From: Stomoxys calcitrans
Lineage: Eukaryota > Arthropoda > Insecta > Diptera > Muscidae
Assembly (NCBI RefSeq): GCF_963082655.1
Contig: NC_081555.1
Coordinates: forward strand, 25,354,776-25,418,775
Direction: 5' to 3'
DNA length: 64,000 nucleotides
In this document: one piece after another, positions 11,281 to 23,469 of the stretch
How the letters are laid out: the number at the start of each line of letters is the position of its first letter
Numbering within the stretch: position 1 is the stretch's first letter
Translations under genes and position numbers: made by a program
Notes under the pieces: model-generated
Seen by the model: the letters and a program-made list of their open reading frames with translations, nothing else
What the model was told of the DNA's origin: nothing
Databases searched by the model: none

Positions 11281-11990
11281 GTTAGGTTTAAGTGGCAGTC
11301 TTCAGGCAGCCATCAGACTCACTTAGACGTTTTTGTCCATTGTGATACCACAGAAACAGGAGAAGGAAGATGCTTTCTAGTTATTACTTTTAAACCATCC
11401 AGATTGCTTTAAAAGGCTAAGCAACTTGCGAATGCTCATACCGCTAAATTAGACAAGTTCTCAATGAAATGAGAACCTAAAGTGGAACTGCCAGTGCGGG
11501 ATACACACACATCAGATGTTCTATAATCTCTTCTTTCTCTACGTCCTCACAGCTTCTGCAAAAGTCGTTACTGGCAACCTTCAATCTGTCAGCCAATGAC
11601 CTATCATGACGCACACAATGACTGAGGTGTCCGTTCTAGCAAGCGACAGCAAAGTGGTCCATTATACCATAAACCTAGCGCACAAGATCAAAACCGTTGG
11701 ACTAATTTCCATTGGAATGCTGTCTGAACAGTAGTAAGGAGAAAGTAAGAAAAGTTTTCGTTTATATTCCTATGACAATGATTTTCATCCGCTTGAGTAT
11801 TGAATAGTAGGTGATTCTTTAAAAGTGATGTCCACCAGGCCACAGCACCATATAGCATTATAAGTCTGACAACTATAGAATAAAGTCAGTGCATAACACG
11901 TGGTTTAAACACGAATGTTGGCCTAATGGTCCTCTTGTGGGTGTAAACGACAAGACTTGGCATTCTCCATGTCGTAAATGCACGCAGTGT
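11281..11990 (-). pseudogene. LOA/Jockey-like LINE ORF2 remnant (thumb and C-terminus)
   Basis: Read on the minus strand, the upstream part (about 11930-11690) gives LYSIVVRLIMLYGAVAWWTS, the RT thumb motif (VVRPIMLYGSVxWW). The downstream part (about 11600-11450) gives RLKVASNDFCRSCEDVEK, then EHLMCVYPAL, the C-terminal CX2C..H..C finger. The RNase H region expected between them is missing or too decayed. Several stops interrupt the frame. It ends in a GTTTAAGTGGCAGTC-type 3' UTR. Confidence 0.6.
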
Positions 11991-12800
11991 TCATTTATGA
12001 CTTTCAACAATTGTTCCAAGTATGGTCCAAATCGGTCAATAACCTGATACAGCTCCTATAAAAACCGATCTCCTGATTTAGATCCCATATAAACCGATCT
12101 TTCGATTTGTCTTCCTGAGCCCCTAGAAGCCGCAATTGTTTTCCGTTTGAGCTGAAATTTTGCACGTAATGTTCTGTTGCAACTACCAACAATCGTGGCG
12201 AGTATGGTCTAAATCAGCCAATAACCTGATCTAGCTCCGATAAAAACGATCTTTCGGTTTGTCTTCCTGAGTCCCAAGAAGCCGCAATTGTTGTCATATT
12301 GAGCTGAAATTTTGCACGTAATGTTCCGTTACGACTACCAACAATCGTGCCGAGTATGGTCTAAATCGGCCAATAACCTAATCTAGCTCCTATATAAAAC
12401 GATCTTCCGATTTGTCTTCCTGAGCCCCTAGAAGCCGCAACTGTATTCCGATTGAGCTGAAATTTTGCAAATAGTATTCTGTTACGATTGATCTAAAATT
12501 TTGAATGTAGTGTTCTGTTTTGAATACAAAGAATCCTGCCAAGTATGGTTTAAATCGGTCATCGGTATAGCTCCCATATAAACCCATATCCTGGATTGAG
12601 ATCTTGAACCCCTAGAAGCCGCAATGTGTTAAAATTTTGCACGCATCTACAAACAATCGTGCCGAGTATGGTCTAAATCGGTAAATTATTAAAAATTTTG
12701 TCTGATTTGGTAGAAATTCGGTATGTGTGAAATTTTTAGCAGAATCCACGGTGGTGGGTTCCCAAGATTCGACACCGCCGAAGTACTTTTTGCGTCTTGT
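11991..12800 (+). mobile_element. DINE-like tandem array (family 1), left end missing
   Basis: Four to five monomers repeat CTAGCTCC(T/G)ATA, TTTGTCTTCCTGAG, GAAGCCGCAA, GCTGAAATTTTGCACGTAAT and ACCAACAATCGTGCCGAGTA. The same GAG position in three consecutive monomers falls at 12117, 12269 and 12422, a period of 152-153 bp. The right block is present: AGAATCCACGGTGGTGGGTT, then a decayed GATTCGACACCGCCGAAGTA where other copies carry TTCGGCCCGGCCGAA. The left block was lost or replaced by the adjoining LINE. Confidence 0.75.
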
Positions 12801-15029
12801 AAACAATATAATGAGCTATCAATAAAACAAATACCTGTGTGGGAGAACTTTGTAACACTTCGTGTCAGCTACCATGTATTAAATTGCTATTCGAACAAAG
12901 AACAAAAATTATTGTTATCGCTTATTGATTACATATCATTTTGTTATGCATTTCTGCATACTAATCTCATAGCTGTTTTTGTTTATCTATAACAATTTTG
13001 TTGTTGATTTATTAACATATAAATTGAAAAAAAAGGAAATACTGGTTTCACATGTAAAATTTTGAACATCGCAATTTGTCATATACTTGTTGATTTTACT
13101 ACATTATTATTATTTTTCAATGAATTTTTTTTTTCTCTCCATTATAAATTTTAAAACTCAATTAAAATTGTAGCTTTAAAACCCAAATTCTCAATCAGAA
13201 ACTTGTCTAAACTGGTTGGTATGGCTAGCATTTAGAATTGTTGGGCAAATCATCACATGATAGGCGGTTTCTTTTAAATTTCAAAAAAAAAAAGAAAAAA
13301 AATACTCTTTAATTAATGAAATTTGCATAAATTTTAGGTGAATTAAAAAAAGATGATTTAGAAAACCCCCAGAGAGCTTTGAAAACAGACTTTTTGTCTA
13401 TCAACTCATCAAAGCTCACCTATATTTTGAAGAGCTCTTCAAAAGCAGCAGCAGCTGTCTTAATTGCTACCTTGCTTTCTCGCTCTCTTCTTTTTTCTTA
13501 AATCAAGTGGTTTTCGTGTAATTGTTTAAATCGTTGTTTTAACCAAAAGGTAGGTAGGTCTGTTTGGCGAACAAATCAACAATTTCTGACGACACGTTAT
13601 TGGTCTAGACGTCATATCGGTGTCTTGGCCTTCTTTTTGCTCTGCCTTCACATCGCACTCACAATATACGTCAATTTTTGTTTATATTCATACACATATG
13701 CTCATTCGACTTCTTTCCCATATGGTTATTATAACTTTTTCTTATTCTCCCTCTCTTCCACTCCCTCTCTCTGGTCATGAAGAGATCTCAAGAGTGGCAG
13801 ATCGTACGCTCCTTTATTCTAAATTTAAACCTTAAACACATGACTAATAACTAATACATATAAAATTGAATTTCAAGAAGAAATGTCAAAATCTGTAAAT
13901 GAGATTTCTTTGATACACAATATGGTTGTTGAATATTTGCAGCATGAGAGTCGCATTTGAAAGAGCCTACACAAAAAATCTAAGAGCTTAAAGAGTGTTA
14001 GATATTGTACAAAATACAAACTTGGCCAAAGAGTCAAAAATATTTACAAGTTGTATAACTTGCTCACATACACATATGTGTGTATATACACTCCCTCAGG
14101 CCTCCAGTTTTCGCTATTGTATGGAATTTAACTGTTTCATTGGTATTTCCATTAATAAACAGAAAAAATATGCGTCTGTTCCTTTTTCTTTGCTTTGATT
14201 TGTTAGTTCCTCTCTCCCGATCCAATACACTGCTTGAAGTTTGCGATTTTGTTTTGATTTTTAGCTTTACTCAATGGTTTCTTATATCCATCCCAACAAC
14301 GTTGACGACGTCAATGTGTGGAAATAGCTCTTTGAAATTGCATCATACAAATTTGGTTAACTAGCTGTCTGGCTGGCTAGTTGTCTGTCTTCTATCTTGA
14401 CTGTGTTTGTCTGTCCAACCCTTTTGGCACTTTGCCCTGTCTGTTGCTTTAAATCAATGAAGTTTTAAATAATATTACTTAAAGGTAAATGACATTGAGA
14501 CATAATACTATGCGCGATTAGAAAGAAATCCAAGACAATTGGCCAGTCTCATTGAAATGACTAATGAATAGAATAATTATTAGTTATATCTATGGCGTAA
14601 TATGACTAAGAAGCATTTTGCATAGGAATGAGAAAACATATGTGGAGGAATATGTCCAATTTGTTTTGAAGTGTAAAGGTCCTATATATAATGGTCGCCC
14701 TAGTGTTGCCATATGGTAATGCACACATTTTGATGAGTTTTTTTTTTTTTGTGTAAAATTACAACATTTTGACATAATAAATTTGGGAATAGTTTATGTC
14801 TAAAAAAGATATAAGTCATAAAAAATCGTTAAAATGGAAATTTACCAAAAAGTTTCAGGGTGATTCGGGTTAAAAACTCAGGCCCTATGTGGAATTTATT
14901 AATGCAAATGGCAATTCATATTTGTAGTTTTAAAAATTTGACCTACAAAGCTTTAGGTGTAAAGGACCTTTAAGATTAACGGTATATTTAAATAGTTATC
15001 TTGTGACTTGCTGCTCTCGTCATCTGAAA
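12801..15029. other. Non-coding stretch
   Basis: No recognised gene or transposon. The part from 13440 to 14420 is pyrimidine-rich (CTCTCT and TTTTCTT runs). Short frames at 13620-13835 and 14080-14364 lack motifs. AT-rich at both ends. Confidence 0.4.
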
Positions 15030-16862
15030 GACGTTTTTACTTATTTTATGCGTATGATACAAAGGACAGTGGTTACGCAGATGATATTGTGGCAGTAAAT
15101 CAAGCCCGGATCATGGAAGCCATAACAGAAGTACATTAGAAATCTGACAGCCAAGCTGACAGAAGGCTATGCCACTCTAACCAATTGCCTTTATTCACTT
15201 GGATATCAAGACCACCTGAATTTATAGCAAAAACAGCTGATTTTAATGGATCAATGAACGAAAGTTCATCATATCAAGTCGGGCCAGGATAAGGCTCTAC
15301 AACTGGGCCAATTACAACAGCCTGGGTATAGATTGAGACCAATATAAGGAGTCCCTAAACCGGTAAAAGTGCAAGGTGGGAACGACCAAGAGAGCCTCAT
15401 GGGTCGGCTTTTGTAAATCGGTGAAAGGGGTGAAGGTAAAAGTGCAAGATGGGAACGACCCAGAGAACCTCATAGGTCGGCTTTTGTTAATCGGTGAAAG
15501 GGGTGAAAGAGTCCTCTAGATTTCGAAAGGACCCAATATATGTCGGGAGCATTTTGAGAGATGAAGGAACTTAAACAGAAGCTGGTTCCGAAAAAGTCGA
15601 ACACCTTGCAAAGATAGACTTTCCGAGCTGCTCGGAAAGGGTTTAATAGTTCTCGACGCGGTGGATTACATAGAGGGGAACTTGGGGACATAGAGGGGAA
15701 CTTTGTCGGCCTTTTAATTATAAAAAAAGCTTTTAATATCGTGAAGTTGAGGTCGGAACATGATTAATTGGTTGGGTGGATGGGGGTCCTCCTCTTCTGT
15801 TAAATTGCTGAAGGACATAATAATAATCAAGGGTTTACTAGCTGAGGGCTCGATTTGGAAGATTATGACCAGAGGGACACGGCAGGGTGTGGTATCCATC
15901 TCTTTTGGCTTTTGCTTATCAAAGGAGTTTTTAGGTCCTTTGAGGAGAAGAAAGAAAAGGTTGTTGCCTATGCTGATGATGTTTTCTCGAAACGCGCACC
16001 CTCTTTCGGGGTGCGCGAAGGAAGCTGTCTTCATAGACTAGGGTCAACGGGCTTGGCATAAAACCCAGAATGACTAAACTGGTGCCGTTTACCAAAAGGC
16101 AGAGGGAGCGGCAGCTCTCTCCGGAGACTAAATGCTTGGGGTTTATTCTAAACCGGAAGTTGAACTGTAGAAACCGAGTCTGAATACGCTCTACTCTTGT
16201 CGCAACTCGAAAAGAAAAAGTTGGGGACTTCGAAATTTGGTGGGTTGTTAGACCAATTCTCACTTATGGATGCCTGGTGTGGCATCGAGCCCTGGGGATG
16301 CTAATATCGGGGTTGAAAAGAAGTTATCGGAGAGAAGCTTTTAATGCGAGGTCTGAGACCACTGCACTTGTACATGAAATGCGTGGCAATGAGGATTACC
16401 CTCAGAGTAAGGGTGATGGGAAGGTAGCACTCATGAGATTTTGGAGGCGACGCGACGGATTATGTGCAGAGCGGATTTTTCTTTGATGGCAACTTAGAGG
16501 TTGTCCTACCAGAGTGGGCGCTTTACACTGAAGGTCCACAGGTACACCGGAGCAGGGGTATTTGTTCGAGTTCGTAGGAGTCAAATAGCATTTTGTAAGG
16601 GCTACATAGACTTCTCCCGGATCGGGAGCGGCAGCTCTGTCAGACCTTCACAATATATGGGGTCAGTCAGGCGGCGCTGAAGGCTCTGGCTGCGTATCAT
16701 GTGAGGTAGAGGCTTGTCGGGAACGTCTCGGTCGTTTGACAGCTGATGTTAGATTGTGCTGGATCCCGGGCCCCAAGGGTGGTGAGGAACGAGGTGGTTG
16801 ACGAACTTGGCAGGTTAGGAATGCGGATGGATTCTGTGAGAGCTACAGCGATAGTGAGCCTC
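15030..16862 (+). pseudogene. LOA/Jockey-like LINE ORF2 remnant (RT and RNase H)
   Basis: There are two polymerase-core readings: GYADDIVAV near 15072 and VVAYADDVF near 15960. The thumb follows in broken frames (KCLGFILNRKLN, then RPILTYGCLVWHRALG near 16250-16300). An RNase H-like C-terminal region reads ADVRLCWIPGP ... GNEVVDELGRLG (about 16745-16820). Many stops and frameshifts interrupt it. An imperfect 73-bp tandem duplication lies at 15363-15508. Two YADD motifs 890 bp apart suggest two overlapping insertions or an internal rearrangement. The remnant ends abruptly against a DNA-transposon remnant. Confidence 0.65.
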
Positions 16863-17360
16863 CATTGCAAGAACTACCAACGCATCCAGAAAAAGTCACA
16901 GTTTGGTGCGGTTTATGGGCTGGTGGCATCATTGGACCGTACTTCTTCAAAGAAGATGCGAATCGTAACGTAACTGTGAATGGTGAGCACTACCGTGAAA
17001 TGATATTCAATTTTTTTTTGCTCAAAATGCAAGAGCTTGACTTGCATGACTTGCATGACATGTGTTTTCAACTAGACGGTGGCACATGCCTCACAGCACG
17101 CGTAACAATGGACTTATTGAGAGGCGAGTTTGGTGAACATTTTATTTCACGTTCGGGACCGGTCAATTGGCCACCTATATAGTACGATTTATCGCCTTTA
17201 GACTATATAGACAAGCCCGCTTCAATTGATGAATTTTCAAAATTGAAGCATTAAGTCGTAAGATATCGGCCGAAATGTTGGAAAGAGTATGCCAAAATTG
17301 AACTAAGCGGTTGAACCATTTGAGACGCAGTCACGGTCAACATTTACACAAAGTAATCTT
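16863..17360 (+). pseudogene. Tc/mariner-superfamily transposase, C-terminal half, decayed
   Basis: The frame 16865-17182 reads HPEKVTVWCGLWAGGIIGPY, then VTVNGEHYREMI, then MCFQLDGGTCLTAR. These are the central motifs of a widespread insect IS630/Tc/mariner-type transposase (VTVWCGLWxGGIIGPYFF ... QQDGATCHTA). The second catalytic Asp is kept in QLDG. A stop at about 17180 falls where a PPRSCDLTPLD-like motif is expected. Decayed coding continues to about 17345 (KCWKEYAKI, from AEMLERVCQNW-type sequence). A small duplication (CATGACTTGCATGACATG) lies at 17045-17062. No N-terminal DNA-binding domain is present. Confidence 0.65.
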
Positions 17361-19384
17361 CAAATATTAAACTTTACAGACCGTATATTAGATTCAAATA
17401 AAAATTTCACGCATTTTTCTGAGTTTTACGTGTTTTTTTTTTTGAAAAGGTAGAACTGAACTGTAAAGAAAGAACTGTAAAATAAACCTATTCCAAAACT
17501 TCATTAAGTTTTGTGAACAAGGCCTTTAGAGTTTTTCAATTCCGTTCTTTGTGTCATTCTATGGTTTAAGGTGTAAGGCTTTTAAATTTTCTTTTTTTTT
17601 AATTTTATCACATTTCATTTCAAAATTGATTATTTTTATCTTAACGCTATCTTGATGTAATCTCGAAATCTTCTTGGTTGCGAAGAAACAAGCTGTCTGG
17701 ATTTTCACAATTACTTTGAAGATATACAACATGTGTATGAATAATTTGTTAATTCATTTTATGGCCTAGCTTGTTTCTACGGTGATAAGATTTGTTATTT
17801 CTAAACGGTGAAATGGTGATAAGATAACCTGAATTTTTCCCATTGCTATGCACATGAAGAAGGCATGCAGTTTAAAAGAAATTCTGAAACTGTATCTGAT
17901 ATTCTACCGAAAAAAACGGAATGTTGTTGTCAAGATCATATAATCATAAAGTCATAAAGTTGAAGGTGTACAACAAGCTATAAAATATCAATAAAGGCTA
18001 TTTAATTCCACACTTATCATTCTCGGTTAGAAACAACTTAAATAGAAATTTTAATGCAGGTTTATAATAGGTAAAATTATGACCTGATTTATTTTATTCT
18101 ATTCTATAATTTTTCTGACTTCTAAAAGAAGGAGACAAAGTCATTGGCATGAACATTATCTCAAATGTCAAAAACTTAGATATGGTTACCTTAAAAATGG
18201 TGGGGGAAAAACTTGTAATTTTTTACAGTAAATATGATAGCCTTAGATGTTTTAATGTGAGACAAGCTCAAATTAAAGCTGAGACAAGTTACTAAAAAAA
18301 AATTGGGAATTTAACCACTAGGACATGACATTCGTTTCTGAATTGACGAGACTTGTCATCAGTAGCAATGTGAAAATTTTCTTTGCTTTAAGTGTTTAAG
18401 AATAATTTTTCTTATACTGTTTATAGGAAAAAAGAGTAAAACCTTCTTTTAACTTTACACAAAAATTATTATTACTTTATAATAATAATGGAAAAATCTA
18501 TGACAAAAGACCTCATAAAATTTTGCCAACATAAATATTGAAATTTATAAATAAAAATCATACTCATCACTTTTACTTTCAAACCCGAAAATATTTTTTT
18601 TCATTTTTGCAAAATTTGAAAAAAATATGCTTTTTTGAATGACGAGTATGGCGTCGAAACGATCGCACATCTCTCACACGCTTCAAGATGAAATTTTATT
18701 TATAAGCATTGTTGTTGTATGAATGCCAATTTTCTTTTCTCTCTCTGCACAATGTTTGTTTTGTATGTTGTTTTTGCAATTGAGGCTAAACGAATGGAGG
18801 CGATATTTTTAGCTATATGTTGGACGACTTAAAGCGCCACAAAGTGAAAAAAAGTCAAAAACGCACATAGGCGACATTAACAAACCCAAAAAATCACCAA
18901 CAAATAATTTGCGTACATTTCAATTACGCAAAAAAAACTATTTCTTTTTTGTTCTTTGAAGAAAACAAATGCACAAAAATTTTGCAAAAATTAAAACAAC
19001 AGACAAAAAAGAAATAATTTGAAGGAAACCAAAAGGTGCCGCTCTTTGAGAGATGTGGCAAAGGAAGGTTAATGTTTTTTTTTTTTTTTTTTTTTTGATG
19101 AAAATCTATAGAAAATTATTTTCACGCAACTGCAAAGCAAAAACAAAAAAAAAACATAACATGTTTCATTTATATAGTAGAAAAGATGTGGAGGCCTAGA
19201 CCTAGAAAAAGAACATTTAAAAGTTCAAATAAACAAATTCTTTGTTTTGTATAATACTTTGCTCGGAAAATTGTTTGATATAGGGGTCAAAAACACATTC
19301 ATTGATGTCACATAGAAGTAAGGTTGAAATATGTCTGGAATATCGGAGCAATTAATTAACAAGTGTGGACTGAGATCAAAGGAA
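17361..19384. other. AT-rich non-coding stretch
   Basis: Nothing recognisable. It includes a T20 run near 19076-19096 and many short A/T runs. Confidence 0.4.
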
Positions 19385-20230
19385 GTTATAAAAAATATAA
19401 CAAGTCATTAAAAAAAATAAAGTAACATGAAAATAAAAAACATAAAAATATAACAAATTTCAAAGAAATAAAAGAAAAAATGAAACAAAAAATTAATAGA
19501 CAAAACAAAAAATAAAAATAGTAATATAAACAAACAAAAATAAAATTAAAAAAATAGATCAAATAAAAAAATTAACAGAACCTAAAAACAAATTTAAAAA
19601 AATTAATATTAAAAGCAATAAAAATTAAATAAAATACAAATTAAAAAAATTAAAATAAATACAATGATAATTAAAAAATTATAATTAAAAGAAGGAAAAA
19701 AATAAAAAAGTGAAAACATAATTAAAAAAAAAAAAACAAAAAACAAAAATCGAAAACTAAAAAAAGCATATATTAAAAAAGAAAAACACAAATTAAAAAA
19801 AAATGTAAAAACAAACAAAAATTAAAAAAAAAAATTAAAAAAGTAAAAACATAATTAAAAAAAAAAATAATAAAAAAAAAACAAAAATCAAAAAACAAAA
19901 ATCGAAAACTAAAAAAATCATTAATTGAAAAAGAAACCACAAATTAAAAAAAAGGAAAAACAAACTAAAATTAAAAAAAAAAATAAAAACTAAAATGATG
20001 AACTAAAATTTAAAAAATAACATTTAAAAATTAAAAAAAAAATAATACAAATAATAAATAATATTAACAAAAATAAGTTCAAAATGAATAAAACAATATA
20101 ATATATATAAGTAGAAAAATAAATATAATACAAAAAATAATAAATAAAAGTAAAATAAACACAAAAAAATTTAAAATTAAATAACGTAAAAATTATATAC
20201 AAGAAAAATTAAAAAAAAATAAAGAAAGTA
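19385..20230. repeat. A-rich low-complexity tract
   Basis: About 840 bp made almost entirely of A with scattered T and few C/G (AAAAATTAAAA-type runs). Apparent minus-strand frames (for example 19609-19818) encode Phe/Leu/Ile-only strings and are composition artefacts. Confidence 0.85.
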
Positions 20231-22635
20231 CTCCAAATATTTATTTACATGTAAAAATCGAAAACCTAAGTTACACAAATCTGGTATGTCCTTTTCTCAG
20301 AATCCAGGGATGAATTTTTTTTTTGTATTTTTCACATAACTATGGCACATAAATAAGCACTTGCTGAAAATTTCATACAAATCGGTGGAAGTTTTTTTTT
20401 CAGATCTGAAAGGGATAATAATAATTCCACTGTATGTCATTGGACTTAAATTCAAAATAACTCCAAGTTTAGTTGAAAGTTCAGAACGATTGTCCTAATA
20501 TGCGACATCAATTCTGTAAATTGTTGTTGTTACTTTGTGAAGGACTTCTGTAAGGGCGGAGGCTAACAAATTCGAAAAAAATTATGTAAACTTCTTCGAT
20601 AAGTTGCATGTAGTCAAGAACACAACCATATTACAAACTTTATCATTTCATAATCTTCTCATTGGTATAGTCATCTCCAAAGCAGATTATCCTTATCTAT
20701 GGCCCTTGTGTTTTCATTATCAAACGTCAAGTGGAACATACTTTAACACTAATCGCATGTTTTCAAAATTAATCTTTCTATTGAATAAACCATGTAAATG
20801 TTGTTTTCTTGATTGATTTCTATTTGTAATGACCCTTTAACATATCATATGACTATTGGTTATATATTACCATTCATTATTCATCATCTTTGTCATCATT
20901 CATTGACGAAATATTTGTCCTAATTATCCTCAAGTTCCATCTAAAAAGAAAAGTATACATGCCACTTCAGTGCGTGACCACTTAGAAAAAATCCTAATTG
21001 GTTTTCTATATTTAGCTGTTAATTGTTAATTAAATGTCCTAGTAATGGTATATTGCCTTCTAGCTCGCATCCTTTTTACAAAAGGCGATATGCAATAGCA
21101 TTACAAATTCATTAGATAAATTGTGTCAGGTTTCTGAGACTGTGAAGGTGGAAGCGGGGTGGTTTGAGGTTGGAGACGGGTTCGTCCTGTGCGCAACCAT
21201 TTTAATGGGAGTGTCATTTTATTTATTTTCATTTATTCAGTATTGTTGTCCTTACAGACATCAATAAGGCTGGCCGCCCTACCTACCCTCAGCATGAAAT
21301 ACGATTTATTTATAACTTGTATATATGTATATACGAGTACATACTCGTATATCCTTATGAAGGCATACAGCATTGATAAAATCGATAAAAAAAAAAATAA
21401 TGGAAATTCCTGTGCAGTTCATGATTCCAGAACAAAAGAAACAACAAGGAAACTGCCTATGGTATTGAATACATAATTACATAAAAACTGATTTAATGAA
21501 TATAAATGAAAATTATATTTGATTACTTGATGAGAACAATTTAAATTATGACATTGTTAGGAAGTGAACAAAATTCTTTCAGGCCCGAAGAAGGGAGCAT
21601 AAGAAACCAGAAGAAACAAGATTTAAAATATTCTTTGAAAATCCTTTTCGGCAAATTTCAGTCTTCTTTTCGCCTAGCATTATCTAATCTTTTGTTTACA
21701 CACACCACATTTAACACCATATTGCTCCGGTTCAAATTGGCAAATTACCGCCCTGAGCCGGATTACACCATTTTGAGTGGGGGAGAAATGGTAGTTTGTC
21801 GCTTGTTTCCACTTACTCCAACTACATGTCACATTTATCACTTGCCCAGCTTTTGGATATTGGGGCAGTTGTAGCGGTAATAGGTAGGCAAATTGTTTAA
21901 ACAAAAAATTTCCAGTTATTTCCCATTTCGCAAGACATCCGATTTTGTCCCAGTCCAGCTGGTATTCATTCATGCATTCGTAATCGTTGTCATGAACATC
22001 ATCACTATCTGCCTGTCTGTCTCTTGGCCATGGTAATGTGTCGTGTAGTCTACATTAGATTGGTGAAATATTTACAAGTGGCGCCACATATTTGACAAAT
22101 TGTAAACAATACGCCATGTACAAGAAGCCCCCATATACATGGTTTGTACCCATTTACATACAAACTCGCATATATATATAATACCAGAACAAAGGATAAC
22201 ACAAAAAGAGGTGTTATATACACATGAATGGTTTTGAAGAACCCCCAGATACAATGGTCTAAATATAATAATGAACGCCCATCGCCGTTTGCTGTTTTTG
22301 GGGTGGCCCCTATTATAAGGTTGGATGGGCGATGAGGTTTTTTATGGGGTGTTTTTTTTCCAAACCTCAAAGTCGTTGTGACACAGCTATCTATATTTTT
22401 GTACATTAACGAGTTTGTCAGAGTAATTCCACTAATATTTGCATATGCTGTCAGTCAGCCAAAGTCTCTACCAAAAGAACTTGGATGGCTTTGGCTAGGT
22501 ATTCACTTGGTATTTAATGACTCAAGAGGATGTGACTATGACTCTTTGAAGTTGTCCTCATACTCGTACACCAAGGTAAATAGAAAATCCTTTAACTTAG
22601 CAAAAAAATCGATAGAGGTGGACTTTGGCTTATAG
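20231..22635. other. Non-coding stretch with small unassigned frames
   Basis: Mostly AT-rich. Minus-strand frames at 21680-21973 (97 codons) and 22050-22406 (118 codons) are the longest outside transposons in this half of the window, but I recognise no domain. A perfect hairpin lies at 21329-21352. An 8-bp inverted pair CGCCCATC/GATGGGCG lies around 22275-22332. Confidence 0.4.
21329..21352. repeat. Perfect 10-bp hairpin
   Basis: ATATACGAGT (21329-21338), loop ACAT, then ACTCGTATAT (21343-21352). It shares the ACGAGT core with the hairpin at 10341. Confidence 0.65.
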
Positions 22636-22639
22636 TCTC

Positions 22640-23262
22640 ATAGGAATGAGATGAAAAAGGGATGAAAAAGTCGAATCCGCGGTTCATTTTTTATGGGAGC
22701 TAAATTTGTTTATAGACCGATTCGGATCATACTTGGCAGGGATGTTGAAGTCATTACATAAGTCTTTGTTCCAAATTTTAGCCAAATCGGATGAAAATTG
22801 AGACTTCCAAGGGCTCAAGAATTTAAATCCGGGGATCGGTTTATAAGGGGGCTATATCTGTTTATTGACCGATTCGAATAATACTTGGCATGAATGTTGG
22901 AAGTCATAATTCATGTCTTTGTTCGAAATTTTAGCCAAAATTGAGGCTTCTAGGGTCTCAAGAAATCAAATCAGGGGATCGGTTTATATGGGGACTATAT
23001 GCAAATCTAAAACGATATAGCCCATTTGCCATCCTCAACGATTTACATCACCAAGAGGTGTCTGTGCAAAATTTCAAGCGGCTAGCTTTACTCCTTCGAA
23101 AGTTAGCGTGCTTTCGACAGATAGACATGGCTAGATCACCTCAGAATGTCGAGACGATCCAGAATATATTTATATACTTTATGGGGTCGCAGATCAATTT
23201 TCAAGGTGTTGCAAACTAGATGACAAGATTAGTATACCCCCATCCTATGTATTGGGGACTAA
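22640..23262 (-). mobile_element. DINE-like element (family 1), left block and monomers
   Basis: Reverse-oriented monomers (GGATCGGTTTATATGGGGAC, GACCGATTCG, AATACTTGGCATGAATGTTG) are followed by the left block: AGCGGCTAGCTTTACTCC, GACATGGCTAGATCACC, GAGACGATCCAGAATATATT, TTATGGGGTCGCAGATC and ATTAGTATACCCCCATCCTA. The element ends near 23262 in an A run. The right (GGCCGAA) block is absent, so it is truncated on that side. Confidence 0.75.
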
Positions 23263-23469
23263 AAAAAAAAAAGGCTCAAAGAAATGCAATCAATAGTGAA
23301 TACACAATAATGGATATTATATAAAGCGTTTGTCAATAGGGACTTGACAACTTCGTATTTAGCTTGTGAACGCACTTTTGCACTAATCATCGAACTGTCA
23401 CTGTCAATTTGTTCAGTAAACTCAACATTTTCATCTTGGTAAAGCGCAAGAACGAACAACGCCTGCAAA

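Noticed and set aside
19609..20202. Minus-strand frames in the A-rich tract
   Set aside because: They encode almost only Phe, Leu, Ile and Tyr. Artefact of composition. The same applies to frames at 55103-55761 and 58997-59335.
21738..21880. ATTACCGC ... GCGGTAAT pair as another copy of the CGAATTACCGC MITE
   Set aside because: Only 8 bp agree and the interior does not match the MITE at 49015.
21680..21973. 97-codon minus-strand frame with several Cys/Trp residues
   Set aside because: Looks slightly exon-like (NVTCSWSKWKQ), but I can name no family and see no splice sites that would support it.
22050..22406. 118-codon minus-strand frame with hydrophobic stretch
   Set aside because: No domain recognised, no repeat or splice context, and two overlapping minus frames exist in the same AT-rich DNA. 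Most likely chance.
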